A stretch of 64,000 nucleotides of DNA, taken from Cardiocondyla obscurior (taxonomy: Eukaryota; Arthropoda; Insecta; Hymenoptera; Formicidae). The notes beneath the pieces are model-generated. The model worked only from the letters and a program-made list of their open reading frames with translations, did no database searches and was not told where the DNA came from. Below are positions 35,401-47,900 of the stretch, one piece after another; position 1 is the first letter of the stretch; the number at the start of each line of letters is the position of its first letter. The DNA lies in the NCBI RefSeq assembly GCF_019399895.1, contig NC_091875.1, positions 4,278,001 to 4,342,000 of the forward strand, read 5' to 3'. The position numbers and the translations under genes are program-made.

Positions 35401-38400
35401 CTCCCTACGCAAAAGTATATACGAGAAAAATGATTCAATTTCTTGGTCACTCCTTTTATTGTATCAATTTCTTTGTGACGTCCAATCTTGCCACTATTTT
35501 CTACGAACAAGATATACTTAGCCGTTGAAAGAAAAAAATAATTAATTATTTTTAATTATTGTATAAGTTGCTAATTTAAACCTTTTCTTCGAATTTGGAG
35601 ATCGTTTTCTGTTTTTATTATTTTTCTTTTTTTGTTTTTCTTTCCCTGTGGCTCGCGCTGGGGGCTCTGACGTAATCTCTCGTATCGAATAACAGAATGG
35701 GATATGAAATAGATTTCTCGTACGTCATATCGGGCTGGATTTCAATTTTGTAGTCTCGTCGTTTGCGTTTGTAACGCATTTGAAAATAGTTTGCCAGCCT
35801 ACGCGCCGATCGAGGCAAACAGGTGTCCTTGTGCTATATCGTATTTATTGACGTATCGCACCTCGTAGCCGCTGTGATAGTCTGGAAGCGGAGGGTCGAT
35901 GATCAGGGAAAGTCCGATTCTCACGGGCTCGAGAGATTCTAGGTCACGCAGCGAAAATTTTACGCGCCGCGTAAGCATGCGCCGATTTTGCCACGTGCCC
36001 GTTTCTTATTATCAATCCACTACTGAAAAAAGAAGCCCTACCGGGATCGTATTCCCATTTCGGAAAACACTAGACCGAGTAATTGATGAGAAACAATTTT
36101 GTTTCAAGACGCTTTCTTTTTATTTGAGAAAGCATTGTTAAATCTAATAAATAAGTAAATGATACAATTCAGATAATATACTATTTTTAATTTTTTTATG
36201 ATAGGAATTACAGAATAAATTTGATTATTAGACGGAAATGATACAAAATCGTATAAAGATTTATTTAAGTAAAATTATAGATATGAAACGTTAGAATTAA
36301 TTTAAAAAAATTGATCGTTTGATATAGCGTAATTTATTATAGTCGATTCACTTTATTCTAAAAACGAGAATAGTTTTAAATTGTTGCATGATCCTTTGCT
36401 GAAAATCCAGGATTCAAAAATGTGAAAGCTTACATCGTCGTACGGCATAAAAGCTCTCTTCTGTATCATATTCGGAGTTAGTTTTACCGATAGCCATTGT
36501 TCTTATCATTTGATGTAGCTGGAACCTTTAATGAAGTTTTAACTTTGAAATAAGAGTGCGCTTCGTGGCACATTTGATTTGCAATTGCGTCTTCCTTTTT
36601 CCTTTTTTTTTTATTTCTTTTCTCTTTAATAAATTGAAATATTTTATAGTAAAAGCATCGATAGCGATACGTTGAAAGTCATTCCTTTAATCCGTCCTAT
36701 TACGTTTCACGGAAAATGGATTTGGAATTTGGGAATTTACCAATTCAAATTCGTAGAATTGCGTATTACGGTTTATCGTTGGAGCAACCAGCTTGGGCAA
36801 AATCAATAACGCACGGAATGCCCAATTTACTGAATAGAGCAATGCGTACGCTCCCAACGGTACTCCCAGGCATGCATTTGATCTAAATGTTTTTGCTTTA
36901 ATCTAAAAAAAATCGTTAATAAATGTGCATATAACACACGTCACTTTAAATCAACTTTAATACATTTAAATATATTGAAAAATTTCGAATATTATATTAA
37001 TTGTCCTGCAGTGCACGGAAAATACATTTCATACATATGTACATATACATATTGTATTGATTGTAGACTTGATAAACTTTTTTGATTTCTTATTATATTT
37101 TGACAATGTTATATATAACGCAACCTTTCCATTTTATTTAATATTTCCTTCCTTTCCATAATTGTTCTTAATTGTGTTTCCAATATTTTTTACTTTTATA
37201 ATGTCAGATGCAATATACATATAAGTGGTCGAATGCAGCCAATGATCGATTCAGTCGCGAGAATCTCAAATTATACGAAAACGACAAATAAATGCAAGTA
37301 TTGGTTGAGTTATATTTTTAAATATAACAGGCAGCTTTTGCATTATAAATTAATTATTTATTCGATATTGTTATTTGCTTGAAATTATTTTTGAACTTTG
37401 ATAAAAATTATGACGGACATGAAATGTCCTTTTAAATTATTAATGTTACGCATTATATACATATAAATTTTAGCATTATATATAAATAATTTATTTTAAA
37501 ACAATTAATAATAAAAGATTTATTTGTATAATTAATTATGTCTGTGCTTAATTAAATTTAAAAAGAGTTTAATTTACAGTACAAAAGATTCTGTAAATTC
37601 TATTAATTCTGATCGGTAATTAGAAATAATGTAAATGCTGTTAATTATAACAGAAAGATGTCAATAATCTAAATACATATGCATATACTTATAAATACTA
37701 TTTATCCTTTTATTCAATATAATTTTCGCTTATCAATTGGAATTTTCATTATCGTAACACACTTGGCGAAATATCCTATTGCACTTAAAGTTCCAACGTG
37801 TTCGATGATTTTGTAAACGCGGCATGAATTTCATTAAACGAAATTACACGATGAATTTCTGGTAACAAGAGAATCGGTATAGTATGTCTGAACAATAAAT
37901 GAACATTACCGTTTTATGTAAATGAGATTCAGGGCGACTGAACAATATACTTGCTTAGCAAATGCACAACTATTTATATTTTATTACTTTAATAACAGCT
38001 TTCAATAATTTATCATGAAATTAATTTTAACATATTAACAATTTAATTGATATTTAACCGATAAATATATTTGCCAAAACCACGATCTCAAATTTTTACA
38101 CATTTGACCATCTATATTAACAAATACTTGTATATGTATTTGTTAGTAAGTATTGTTAGTATATATTGTTATATTGTATATATTGTTAGTAAAGTAATAT
38201 TAAAAAAAGATAATTATTTTACTACTATTAATTGGAACTTTCATATAGCTACATTTAATCACACTCAAATAGATCTCTCAAATGACTGAAAATGTTTACC
38301 AATTGTTCTCACGTCTACATTCCTGCAGCTATTACATGTTACGCGTCAATCATGGTGACCCATCAATAATTTAATTAAAGACTGAAAGCGTACCTTGAAG

Positions 38401-39540
38401 CCAAAATCGATTGTGTCAATGGATACTACGCGTTTACACGCGTAAAGTTTTGTAGCGTGTTAGTGAGAAAAGTGTGAGCGAAATAAAACGTTAACAAGCG
38501 AAGAAGTACTTGTTTATCGAACAATCTCGTTAATAAAAATCTAATTCTTTACTTTAAATTAACCAATTCGATTAATTAGAATAATATATAAAATATGAGT
38601 TATAACAATTGCTTTTAAAAATCGAATACGAATTATATTACATATTAATTAATTTATAATTAAGATTACTCTTTTTTAAAAGTTTTTAACAAGATAACAT
38701 TTGCTCTGCCGATTTGCAGGTATTTTATTATTTAAAAAAACCAACCATTATTTTGAGTCTACGATTAAGCTTTTTAAAGCTTTTAAAAGATTTATCCAAT
38801 CTTGATTGCACGATTGTGAGTATACTGTTATATTATTTGGTCCAGTAACACGATATTAAAGGATTTCTTATGCAATAAAAGGTACTTGAAATTTAATTTA
38901 GTTTACAGATTCAACAGAGGGATCTTATCTAACTTTTTACAAATGTTATATTTATTTCAAAGATATGGAACCTTTTATAAAATATTAAAAGTAAAAGTTT
39001 TTTTATTTCTACTCTAGATATTATAGATAAGAATGCATTTAAAAAAATAATATCGTGAATAAGTGGTTACATTTCAGAATTGTAAAAGAATAATTTTATC
39101 AAATTTCAAATATGTCACTCTTGAAAACTATGGATAGGAAATTAGAATCGTCATTTAACGTGTATTTAATGGGAATGAAAATATTCTGTAAGTAAAATGT
39201 CGTATCAGTTTTCGGGAGAGAAATGTTTTTTTGAGGCACGCTTTATACATTTGTGACAAACATTATACCTAAATCCCTGTTTGTGAAATAGTAGGATATG
39301 AAACTGAGGGAACCAAATTTCCGTCTCCCGATCAGGATTGAAATGTGAAGTGAGAATATAAGCCGCTTGAATAACAGAGCTTTCAGGTGATCAAGTTGCA
39401 GAAACTCTTGTATTTCAACATTAGAAATGCACATTATTTGTTAGCATATATTAAAAATTAAAAGGCAATAAAATGAGCTTTATGAAAAATTCTCTCGATA
39501 AAAAAAAATTAGTCTTCCTAATAAAAAAAATCCTCCTAAC
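35401..39540. other. AT-rich gene desert
   Basis: Bases 35401-36150 are moderately GC-rich but hold only unrecognisable short frames. From 36150 to 39540 the DNA is strongly AT-rich, with no frame, RNA gene or element that I can support. Around 38145-38195 there are irregular copies of TATTGTTAGTA. Confidence 0.6.
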
Positions 39541-39599
39541 AAACAAATTAATGTTAACAGTAGAATCGAATTTATTGTTGCCTTTTTATCTTGACGCTG

Positions 39600-39691
39600 A
39601 TTGGTTGATTGGTTATCTAGATTGGCTCGATTCGTGCCATATACGAGAGTAAACGTCAGCTGCCAGAAGGAAGGAAGTTTTCAGGTTCAGT
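39600..39691 (+). promoter_or_regulatory. Candidate core promoter: three inverted CCAAT boxes plus an initiator
   Basis: ATTGG (CCAAT on the minus strand) occurs at 39600-39604, 39608-39612 and 39621-39625, followed about 65 bases later by TTTCAGGTTCAGTGCG, whose TCAGT (39687-39691) matches the arthropod initiator. It sits in a small GC-richer patch in otherwise AT-rich DNA. No coding exon follows, so any transcript would begin with a noncoding exon or be noncoding. Confidence 0.3.
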
Positions 39692-40616
39692 GCGATTCGG
39701 TTTGCAATTGAGGTTCGAACGTATACATATACAGACTGAGTCAAAATAAAAAGTTCATGGTGAATTTAGTTTGAAATTTTGTAAAATATTAAATTGACAT
39801 GTACTTTAACATGCACTAAATGTCTTCAATTTTTTCTAAGTTAAAAATGGCTTTATATTTAATACTTATACATTTTTAAATGTTCTTCAACATTATATTT
39901 TATAAAAAAAAAATGCTCTCTTGAGAGATATTTAAAAAAGTTAGAAAATAATTGTTACGCGTCTTAATCTGTTTTAACTTTACGTAAAAAAGTTTCGATC
40001 TTAAAGTATCGCAGTTTGCATAAGTAATTTAAATAAATGTTTTAATTATTTTAGTAACATTGTCTTAACTTCATTGCGCATGAATTATAAAATATAATAT
40101 TGGGGTCAGCTATTTCAGTTAATACAGGTTCGTTTTATTGCACTTTTCCGATCTATTAAATCTATCAAAACGCCTTGTACCATTAGATAAGCTTGAAGCA
40201 ATCATACAATAGTATCGATATCAAAATACAAAGAGGTTTATTTATCATTGTTATTATTCTTTTTTTAAATATTTGATCCTATTATTGAATATAACAATGG
40301 AGCATATTGATACATGATATTAACACGCTAGAGATTGGTAATACAATAGTGAATAGAACATTTATATTTGATTTGCTATCGATACGTATAATAATACGTA
40401 TAATGATCCCGATAAATCCGTCTTCACTTATGTACATTCAGAAGTTTTTATTTTATTACAGAACACTTTTATTACAAATTTTTACTTTTGTAGTTTAATA
40501 TTTTATACGTTTTTAACTTTGGATTTTCTGACTTCGTAAGCTTCCAACGTCTGCGAGGTATGAATCAGGTCAATGTCATCAATTATTGATTTTTAGATAT
40601 CGTGAATCTGTGAAAA

Positions 40617-40912
40617 GTTCTGTCCTCAATCACCTCCAGATTTCGTTTTATTTCAGAATATGACACAAAATCGCGTTTTATTCTTGATTTAAGAATCAAA
40701 TGCTATCTCCTGTAGAAATTATCAGAGTTAGTCTCCGATCGACAAGTTTATATATAATCTTACATAGTTACAGAATAAACTTGTCGATTGCTTGCTATTT
40801 CTCTAATCATTGCACAAAAGATAGCATTTGATTCCAATCAGAAAAAAATAGTGATTTTTATATTACATTTTGAGATAAAATAAAATCTGGGGAAGATTGA
40901 GGAAAATTACGT
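40617..40912. mobile_element. Long foldback (about 300 bp) element
   Basis: Almost the whole segment is one imperfect hairpin. Core arms ATCGACAAGTTTA (40738-40750) and TAAACTTGTCGAT (40776-40788) pair perfectly. Further out GAATCAAATGCTATCT (40693-40708) pairs perfectly with 40819-40834, and the outer arms (CCTCAATC...CCAGATTTCGTTTTATTTCA against TGAGATAAAATAAAATCTGG...GATTGAGG) pair with mismatches. The segment is non-coding. It is a decayed MITE/foldback transposon or a locus making a long hairpin RNA. Similar 35-base sequences at 40340-40375 and 40921-40955 flank it in direct orientation. Confidence 0.6.
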
Positions 40913-42631
40913 GCTTGATGAATACATTATTGAGTAGAACATTTATATCGATTTCTCTTTATTTGATTATCGAGAGTTAGCATCGAGTTGCAGTCTATGG
41001 TGTGAGAATATTTTCACCGAAAACGTAGCACTAAATCGCTCGGAGACTTTGACGGTAAATATCTGTAAAGGACGTTAGGTACGCTATTGCATCTGCAAGC
41101 AATATGGAAGCTTCTGATACAAAGGAATCGTGTGAAATCAATCCTGTTTTGCTGCTGGAATAGACAAAGCTATACGAACACTCGATTAAGCTGCTGCATG
41201 TAAAGCTTTGTCAATCTCATATGAATGGAACGGTAAACAATTGTCACTAATGAACCCTACGAAGATATTGTGTTTTCAATCAGACTAAGATTCAAGACGA
41301 TCTTTAAGAAATACCTTTTCTGACATTTATCAAGGGTATAAAAATTTTTTATTAATATTAAAAGTACGTAAAAAATTAAATTATTACTATGCGATTCTAA
41401 GATTCCTACGATTAAAAGAAAATATATGTATACTCAAGATCTTTTTATGAAGGTACTTTTATGTCGCTGATTCTCTTTATCTCTCTTTAGTTTCTTTTTT
41501 TTTATTTTTACGCTCTGAATTATACGTATTTTCAAATAAAATAAATAAAAAAAATATATATATATAAAAATATGATTGCTTATAAGCCTTATAAGGCCAA
41601 ATGCAAATGCAAATATCACGTGTAAGATTGCTGAAGTAATAATATTTTTCTCTTAATAATTCTTTTTACAAAACGATCTAACTGATAAAGTGCTAGAGAG
41701 GTATACGTTTCTAACAAAACTTTCGAGGAAAATTGAATTTCGTAGAATCGTCTGAAACTGTCTTACATAATAAATGCCATACGATTCTATTGTACAGCGA
41801 ATCTGGAGAATTTCGGAAGTTAATGCTGTAGATCGTTATCGATATATGCGTATATTCAATGCGTGCGCGTACGCCTGTGTTAGGATTTGTTAACGCATTT
41901 ATAAAACGAACTGTATGTGCAAATCAAGTGTGCTGTACCTGCAAACGAATTCATACACGTTCGTTGTAAATGTAAGTATAAACTTCGTGTTGTTTTAATC
42001 GTGAAATTCTTTGCTAAAAAATTCTGACGTTTGAACCGTGTACGAGGCGCTATTTTACCAAAAAACAGACCGTCAAAATAACTAACAAGCGATACTTTCT
42101 CGGCGCAATATCCTACTGCAAGGATGTTATTTCCGATATACGGTTTTTCGTTCCCAATAGAATTGAACTTGCTGTAACTGTCAAAATCTAATAAGAAAAT
42201 TGATCAATATGTTATATCGTTAAAGTAGTTTCATTTTTTTTTTACGGTTTCGAACGTGGTAGTATTTATTCCATATTACACGAATGTACGATAATTATTG
42301 AATAGCTTTTGACTGATTAAAATTAGGTAATCGGGTATATATTTTTCTGTAGCTATATATACTTTCTAAAAATATTACCAGACATGTACTTTTTCTGGTT
42401 ACGCGTCTTCTCTTAATTTTATAACAAATTTCTGGGGCTGCGTGTGTATGCACGTGGGCTGCTTTAGCAGCTTAAAGCTTTAAATAATACAATTTTCAGT
42501 GTACTGCTTTCGCAACAGGGCTTTTACTATACTTTATAAGGATAAAACGTACTCAAATAAGACCCCATCCCTTTATTCTCTTCCTTTATTTTTCATGCTG
42601 TCGCTTCTTGTTACACAGCCACTATTTTGAT
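40913..42631. other. AT-rich DNA without supported genes
   Basis: Only a small inverted repeat (GACAAAGCT at about 41163 with AGCTTTGTC at about 41204) and an (AT)n stretch near 41558-41566 were noticed. Confidence 0.6.
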
Positions 42632-43007
42632 CTTATCTGTTTTAATATACAAGAAGCTGATTATAAGCTTGGCATGTCGACTACATAAGACACGTGTCTA
42701 GTAAAAAACAAGATATAAATATGCTAAATATTTTACAGTAAACGAATAATAAAAAAATCTCTTTATATGCGATTATCGAATAATAATGATAATCTAATAC
42801 AAATCTGTATGAAGAAGTACATGATAAATCAAATTAATTTTCTCGCTGTTTAATCTGGTATTATTAATTTATTGCAGATATTACAAACTCACTTATTTTA
42901 GACAATAAGAAATAATAATTTCCAATATCTTGTTTTCCACTAAACAAGTGTCTTATGTAGTCGACATATAAAGCTTATAATCAGCTTCTTGTAGATTAAA
43001 ACATAAG
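42632..43007. mobile_element. MITE with about 84-bp terminal inverted repeats, about 376 bp
   Basis: Left arm 42632-42716 and right arm 42925-43007 are long inverted repeats with few differences; for example ACAAGAAGCTGATTATAAGC and TGTCGACTACATAAGACAC on the left are found as complements on the right (GCTTATAATCAGCTTCTTGT, GTGTCTTATGTAGTCGACA). The 208-bp interior is AT-rich and non-coding. This is the architecture of a non-autonomous DNA transposon. Target-site duplications could not be fixed, because the outermost bases have drifted. Confidence 0.8.
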
Positions 43008-44947
43008 CTTTAACATATAATTATATTTATATTCGCGTAAGAATAGAAGATCTTCTACGCGAATAATCTACGCTAATACGTATTTACGCGATAACTTTAT
43101 AACTTTTGTATATAACGTGAGGCAAGAAGTTTTTGCATGATGAGAATGCAAAACGTTTATATCATTTCCTAATCGTGTCTTTTGTCGGTTTCTCGAGCTT
43201 AGATCTCATGAATTTGAGTATTTTATATAAAATTCTCACTTCTGCTTCTACGTATGCCAATTTATTTAATCTCGTTAAAAAAAAAAGAAAAAAAACGCCC
43301 ACAGATTAACATTGTATGCTGATTTATGCAGATCAAATGAAGTAATTAATTTGCATCGTCGTGTTGTAAACGAGTTAGAGGTAGTAAAGTTTTCATTACG
43401 AACTCATATAGATTAAACAGATGCGTTCTCGTTTCGTCAGAAGCGATTAATCAATCAAAAGAAAGAAAAAAAAGCATTACATTTTTAAACAAACACAATT
43501 TACTTGACTTGCAGTAACTACGCGAGCGGAGATCGATCTAGTCGCTCTGATTTTGCAGCCAGTGGCTAAATTACGCGAACAAGATATGTTTCTTAGCTAT
43601 TGACTTGCTTCGTACCAGCTGCAATTACAAACCAGACGCGTAGTAACTTACAAATTGCGTTTAGAGCAAGTCGAGAATAATTTTTTTTTTCGCCGTACGA
43701 TGTATTTGTAAAATCGATATTACGTACGTCGAGAATTTTCCTGAAATATATATCGGCGTGAAGAATTGAGACATTTCATTTCCTGTCTTCCAGCGCGCGA
43801 ATAATCACTCGCGACGACCTGTACGTGGGACAAATCGATATTCCGAATTTACCGTGAATTACGAGCTACCGTCAGACAGTCGGCGTTAAATTTATAGACT
43901 GGAAAACTATTGGCGGTCATTTACCTTTGACCTATGATATCTGTCCCCCCCGTTTATATTTAGCGAAAAAGTACTGATAAAATAAGAAATATATTAAATA
44001 GCACAAGAATTAAAAAAAAAAAAAGGGAAGAAAAAGGTTATTTAATACAACAAGTGAAATATCACATATTAGTAAAAGGTTAATGCTTTTGTAAAAAAAC
44101 CAATTACTAGGGAATTCTATTAATACGTATGGCATTTGTACTTGTATAACTAAACATATTTTTATGACAGATTGTGAAATTATTTTTAAAATTAACTTGT
44201 TTCGTACATTTGATGGAAGACGCATTGCTACTCCCAAAGCAGAAATACATTGCAATTTTTAATAAGTTGTATTCGCGCAATTGTTTCCGTTGCATATTTC
44301 GTATATTATTTGCAACAACTTGTGAAATCATTAAAGCTTTAAAGATTAATCGGCTTATATATTCCGTGCTACAATTTAAATGTTAAACTCAACCTTACAT
44401 TTCCAAACTTAATTTACTATCAGATTTCCAAGGCAGATCGGAAGTGAGGCTTTAAATTCGTAATTCCACAAAGTTACTAAATGTTGTATGGCACGATCTA
44501 ATTTTGTCGCATTTAGCATTAAATGCACATTGCCGTCTTCTGATTCGACGCAACAAGATCTGCTAATGTGTATTATATACGAGACAAATAACTCTCAGAA
44601 TTTAAATATTATATTTATAATGTTGCGTTCCCGCTCGGAAGACGTGCACACGTCGACACTCATTCACGTCTGCGAAGCTTTTACTCGCTCGTACGACTCT
44701 CTCACGCCGCGGGGAAAAAGAAAAAAAAATGCGAATTTAAAACGCAGATAAACAACACGGATTTGAAAAGAGGAACAGAAGTTTTTTAATATACTAGAAG
44801 AAACCATGCGCACGCTTCGCGTGCGCTATTTTTCGAAAGGTCCCCAATTCGAGCGCGTCGTTATAATTGGGGACATTAATTAATTATAATAATTTCGGTT
44901 CAAGAGATTCAATTACAAACTACGTAAAAAAAAATTAATTGACTTAC
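43008..44947. other. AT-rich DNA without supported genes
   Basis: Two slightly GC-richer patches (about 43500-43900 and 44600-44720) contain no recognisable frame. The second lies 230 bases downstream, on the minus strand, of the ATG-terminated exon, but none of its frames follows that exon convincingly. Confidence 0.5.
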
Positions 44948-44999
44948 CATGAGCTTCAGCGGAGTTGTCAGTAGTTAGTCAGTAGAGTTTTGCCGGTCA
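44948..44999 (-). other. Minus-strand exon ending exactly in ATG (start of an unidentified gene)
   Basis: On the minus strand the sequence reads TTTATGTTACAG|TGACCGGC...GAAGCTCATG|GTAAGTCAA: a strong acceptor, 52 exonic bases and a consensus donor placed directly after an ATG. The exon would be 5' UTR plus the start codon alone, with the rest of the protein in exons at lower coordinates. I could not identify those. The exon-like segment at 31663-31771 would continue in frame (ATG|GGA), but across 13 kb. An upstream first exon would lie at higher coordinates, possibly one of the CpG islands near 49.4 or 53.8 kb. Confidence 0.4.
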
Positions 45000-47900
45000 C
45001 TGTAACATAAAATAAAACACATTAATGTAGACATGTTAGTATAGTCCACGACGCTCGATCTCGTTAAATCCTCGATCTCGATACAAGAAACACGTCACGA
45101 AGTAAAGCGAAGTCCAAGAGTCATTTTTGAGTCTTTTTTATAGCTTATGTTTTAATATTTTTTAAGAATAATTTTTAAATTAATATTTAAAAGCGTAATT
45201 TAATATAAAAGATAATCTGATTTAAAAAATCAATTTATCTCCATTAAAGTAAAATTAAAAAATAAATTATTTGACAGATTATTTGTCAATCAATAAACCT
45301 TCATCAGATTTTATATTTAAATACCTATAATAATTCTTATGTATTTTATTACTTGTTATTTGTCTATTAAAATTTAATTATTAAAATCATATCAATTTAT
45401 CAAAATCTGAAGTTGCTAATTAAGTGTCTATCAAATGTCTGCGAGTATTATGATAATGATCACAAATTCAGAGGAAGTTAGTAACCAAGCTGTATTATCA
45501 TTTACTGCGAATTAGCTTTTATCTTATTATTTTTACTATTAAATAATTACATGCTTATAACATAATTTCTAATTATAATAGCACAATTACAATAAAAAAA
45601 AATATTACCGTATATTAATAATTCTTTGTTTCATAAATAAAAGCGAGTGGTACCGATGGAAAAACTTTTTTAACATTGCGTGTATTTACTGTAATGTTTT
45701 ATATTTTTGTGCTTTATTGTTACGCATATTGATTTTATTCATAAAATAATTTTGTACCATAACTGTAACATAAAAACCCGTAAATTAAATAGAAAACATA
45801 AATACGCTATATTTTTTTTTTATTCCAGGCATTTTAAGTATTAAAATATTATTAAACATATTAACGCAGTAACTTTTCCATATTAAAATTTAGACTAAAA
45901 TTTTTTCAAAACATTTTAACGTCGACTGTTTAATTATAAACTTCAAAATTAAATTAAAATCTTGTGTAAATACTATTTTGTAATCGACACGTTTAAATTC
46001 CGTATAACGTAATAATATATATTTTATATTTTTATTAAAAATCTTCGTAACAAATTTATAATAAGAAAACACGATGGTGGATTATATTTTTAGTTATGGT
46101 ATACTTTAATGTGTTGTACAAATCTGAAACGCGGCATCCGGCTCCGGACAAAACCAATCAATAGTACAATAATTTACTACCGCCGGGAATTGTCTGATGT
46201 AAGCGCGAAATGTGTCTCCATTCGAGCTGAATATTGGAAATGATATTAAGCTAATTATATGAATGTATGGTTAGATGTACAGATTAAGTCTTATAAACGT
46301 TTGATTTAATATTAAAATTACGCTTATTAAATATAATTATTGAATAAGTGTTTATTCAGATTAATCTCCTTTTAAGTAGATAAATGAGAAATAAAAATTT
46401 TTGCGCGATTTCCTCGTTGCTTGAAAACAAATACAAAAATCAAAACGTGTAGTCCCAAAGACGAATAGCTTGATATATCTCACTTTAAGAAAGGTTACGA
46501 GAGAAGATGGGCAAATTTTTCTGAAAATTATTTCAGCAATTTTAATATCAATCACTTTTTTAATCGTAAAGCAATTTGCATATTTTTTAATTTAATAATT
46601 TATTATTTTTAGATTGTTTTCTCGACCTAATTAATATGTTGTGTACAAACGTATCAATATTAAACAATTTTACAATTATATTCTTATGTTGTGAAAGTAC
46701 TTAATTATGAAAGTACAATTAAATTATATAAATATTATATATATGTATAGTTAAGTTAAACGTAAAACATTTGTTAAAAAATATATATATATATATATCA
46801 ATTATAGGTGAAATATCTTTGTTATAAAATTTTACTAAATTTACATTTGATTCTTTACATAATATAGTTAGTCTATATGAATATGTATATTCGAGTTTCG
46901 TGAAAATTCTGATACCATTAGCATTACATTTATCATGTTTAATCTGAGATTATTTTTACATAATTTTATTTTATGATGTGTGGATTTGAACATATGATTA
47001 ATGATTTTATGGATATTAAAAACTATGTGACATTCGATATATCAGAATTGTTTCTGCTCATCATAAACATATAAATGTCAGGGATAAATATAATGTAGGT
47101 TTATTTCCATATCGTGACGAACAATAATTTAGTTTTTGCGTGACTCGATGTTATTTCATGTATAACATTTTATTAAAGCTATTGTCGAGAATCGCATTTT
47201 ATTCAACAAAAACTTTCACATAAATTTTGATATTATTTTCTTTTTCGGAGCACTCGTATCACAATTTATGTCTTTTAAATTGCAAAGTAACATATTTTAT
47301 AGAACATTATTTATAAACGTGTGATTCGTGAAATTTATAAACCAAACTATTGAAGAATTATTTTCAAGATTTTTTAAGCATCAGTAAAATGAGAGTTTTT
47401 AATTTTTCATTGAACGTATCTCGTCATAACGACATTGTAGACGTTGCTTCTGACTGTTTTCAGATAAATGGAGAAAAGGTTGCTTTTATTGATCTGTAGC
47501 CTCTTGTACTGGCGTTCGCATTGCTTGTCTACTTCATCAGCTTGATACATGTTCGAAGTATCTCTGTTATTTAAGGTGTTTAAATCTCCTAACACGGAAT
47601 CATTTTTTATCTACCGCAACAGATAAATTCGTGAAATATTTCGGGTATAGTTTTATGTATAAAAAAAAAGAAAATGTAGAAAGAGATATCGCAATAAGTA
47701 TTATAAAAATTAACAGATTCTCTTTAAAAATAAATTGATGTTCTTGGTTTCAAAAATATAACTAAGTAAAAGGTATGACTGAATAAAAAAGCGGAATTTT
47801 ATCATTTAAGCATATTTTGAATTTTCTGTACATTTTATTCGCGTGTCGAGGAACAAAAAGATTATATTCCTCCTATAGACAAAGATTGATCCTACAAACC

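Noticed and set aside
41163..41212. Small inverted repeat GACAAAGCT / AGCTTTGTC as a microRNA precursor
   Set aside because: Only nine paired bases with a long unpaired loop; too weak.
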